From Alphaproteobacteria bacterium MarineAlpha9_Bin6 (lineage in GTDB: Bacteria; Pseudomonadota; Alphaproteobacteria; UBA7887), in contig PTKE01000016.1 of the NCBI GenBank assembly GCA_002937585.1, forward strand, positions 1 to 35,353: a stretch of 35,353 bases of DNA, given 5' to 3'. Both the position numbers and the translations under genes were made by a program. The notes below the pieces were generated by a model. The model was not told where the DNA came from. It saw only the letters and a list, made by a program, of their open reading frames with translations, and ran no database searches. The stretch's first letter is position 1; each line of letters begins with the position of its first letter. Below are positions 34,450 to 35,353 of this stretch, piece by piece.

Positions 34450-35076
34450 ATGAGGTCACTGTCGGATCGAGAGCTAGTGGTTGCAAGTCATAACCCAGGA
34501 AAAGTGCGCGAGATCGAAGCTCTGCTTGCACCACACGGTGTGCGAGTTAGCTCTGCAGCCAAATTTAATCTCTCCGAACCTGACGAAACTGGTACAAGTT
34601 TTGCCGCCAATGCGAAAATCAAAGCGACGGCTGCCTGCGATACCACTGGCTTAGCGGCTATCGCCGACGATTCCGGTCTGGTGGTGCCCGCCCTTAATGG
34701 CGCGCCGGGAGTTTATTCGGCACGTTGGGCAGGGCCTCGCAAAGATTTTAGCATAGCTATTACGCGGCTGGAACGGGAGCTCGGAACCAGAGATCGGGCA
34801 GCCCATTTTGTTTGCGTCCTCGCTATTGCTTGGCCCGGAGGCCCTTGCCAAATCTTCCAAGGGAAGGCGTTCGGAACCCTAGTGTTTCCGCCGCGCGGTG
34901 GGAACGGTTTTGGATATGATCCAATTTTTCAGCCTAGAGAAACCAACCAGACGTATGGAGAAATGCAGCCTAAGGCAAAACACTTGATTAGCCATCGCGG
35001 GTCTGCCTTTGCGAAACTGAGCAGGAAGTACTTTAATTCGGGGTCAGAAGATGCGGATGACCTTATCAGCCGATAG
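34450..35076 (+). CDS. rdgB: XTP/dITP diphosphatase (RdgB/HAM1 family)
   Basis: A 208-residue house-cleaning pyrophosphatase that removes deaminated purine nucleotides (XTP, dITP) from the pool. The signature N-terminus is LVVASHNPGKVREIEALLAP. The active-site region is AIADDSGLVVPALNGAPGVY, and a second motif is GNGFGYDPIFQP, followed by HLISHRGSAFAKL. All motifs are intact. It follows rph by 47 bp on the same strand, and its end overlaps the start of hemW by 26 bp. Confidence 0.97.
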   Translation: MRSLSDRELVVASHNPGKVREIEALLAPHGVRVSSAAKFNLSEPDETGTSFAANAKIKATAACDTTGLAAIADDSGLVVPALNGAPGVYSARWAGPRKDFSIAITRLERELGTRDRAAHFVCVLAIAWPGGPCQIFQGKAFGTLVFPPRGGNGFGYDPIFQPRETNQTYGEMQPKAKHLISHRGSAFAKLSRKYFNSGSEDADDLISR

Positions 35077-35353
35077 CACGTGCTCCGGACGGTATATAGA
35101 GAAGGGGGTTCGGGGTAACGATTCGTTAGCGCTGTATTTTCACTGGCCTTTTTGTCTATCAAAATGCCCCTATTGTGATTTCAACAGCCACGTTGCATCC
35201 GATGTTGACGACGCCGAATGGCGCAACGCATTACTCACCGAGACCAAGCGGATAGCTCCACAGCTTCGCACACGCCGGATCAGCAGTATTTTTTTTGGCG
35301 GTGGCACGCCCTCGTTGATGGCGCCCGAGACAGTATCAGCAATACTCGACCTA
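35051..35353 (+). CDS. hemW: radical SAM protein HemW, N-terminal part (cut by window edge)
   Basis: 101 codons are visible, open to the window end. The N-terminal radical-SAM motif is present: FCLSKCPYCDFNSHV (CxxxCxxC), preceded by SLALYFHWP and followed by SSIFFGGGTPSLMAPETVSA. This is the HemW subgroup (formerly called HemN-like), implicated in heme transfer or insertion rather than anaerobic coproporphyrinogen oxidation. ATG 35051 or ATG 35057 may be the start; both lie inside the rdgB 3' end, so coupling is likely. The order rdgB-hemW is typical. Confidence 0.92.
   Translation, partial: MRMTLSADSTCSGRYIEKGVRGNDSLALYFHWPFCLSKCPYCDFNSHVASDVDDAEWRNALLTETKRIAPQLRTRRISSIFFGGGTPSLMAPETVSAILDL

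Overview
This window is a chromosomal segment of an alphaproteobacterium with mid-range GC. The evidence is gene order as well as sequence. The following blocks are all typical of the class: phoH-miaB-acyltransferase-GNAT-fur-rimI-tsaB; usp / TIGR02186 / TauE; trpS-murJ-glnD-mutS; and hrcA-grpE / dnaK-dnaJ divergent from rph-rdgB-hemW. A Rhodospirillales-like, possibly marine lineage fits, but the sequence alone cannot settle this. I see no rRNA, tRNA, CRISPR array, prophage or insertion sequence.

Layout. 1-5.7 kb (minus strand, apart from one TusA-like gene): partial phoH, miaB, an ornithine-lipid pair (olsA/olsB), a Fur-family regulator, a broken rimI and tsaB. 5.9-6.9 kb: a polysaccharide deacetylase pseudogene on the plus strand. 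6.9-9.1 kb: a tight operon of TauE/SafE exporter, TIGR02186 protein and universal stress protein. 9.3-19.4 kb: trpS, murJ, an inserted catabolic patch (remnant of an N-acyl-D-amino-acid deacylase plus an intact mandelate-racemase-family enzyme), glnD and mutS. 19.5-21.9 kb: a malic enzyme fused to a phosphotransacetylase domain, divergent from mutS. 22.0-23.6 kb: a less conserved stretch with a small predicted outer-membrane protein, an AT-rich patch and a SAM methyltransferase. 23.5-28.3 kb: ampG, adenosine kinase, nth, a DUF2244 gene and dapB. 28.3-33.5 kb: the heat-shock block dnaJ, dnaK, grpE, hrcA (all minus). 33.7 kb to the end: rph, rdgB and partial hemW on the plus strand.

How the genes work together. 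Most of the window is housekeeping: tRNA modification (miaB, tsaB), membrane lipid synthesis, metal regulation, nitrogen sensing (glnD), DNA repair (mutS, nth), cell wall (murJ, ampG, dapB), proteostasis and nucleotide/RNA maintenance. A sigma-32-like promoter lies in front of dnaK and a sigma-70-like promoter in front of hrcA. A hairpin after grpE suggests that hrcA-grpE and dnaK-dnaJ are separate transcription units.

The most notable signal is not a new system but localised gene decay. Three genes (rimI, the polysaccharide deacetylase and the deacylase fragment) carry five single-base frameshifts. Each has also lost a conserved functional residue, while more than 20 neighbours are intact. 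This points to real pseudogenes rather than general sequencing error. The second notable item is the small coiled-coil plus beta protein at 21996-22433, whose base composition changes partway through the gene. I found no convincing undescribed multi-gene system.
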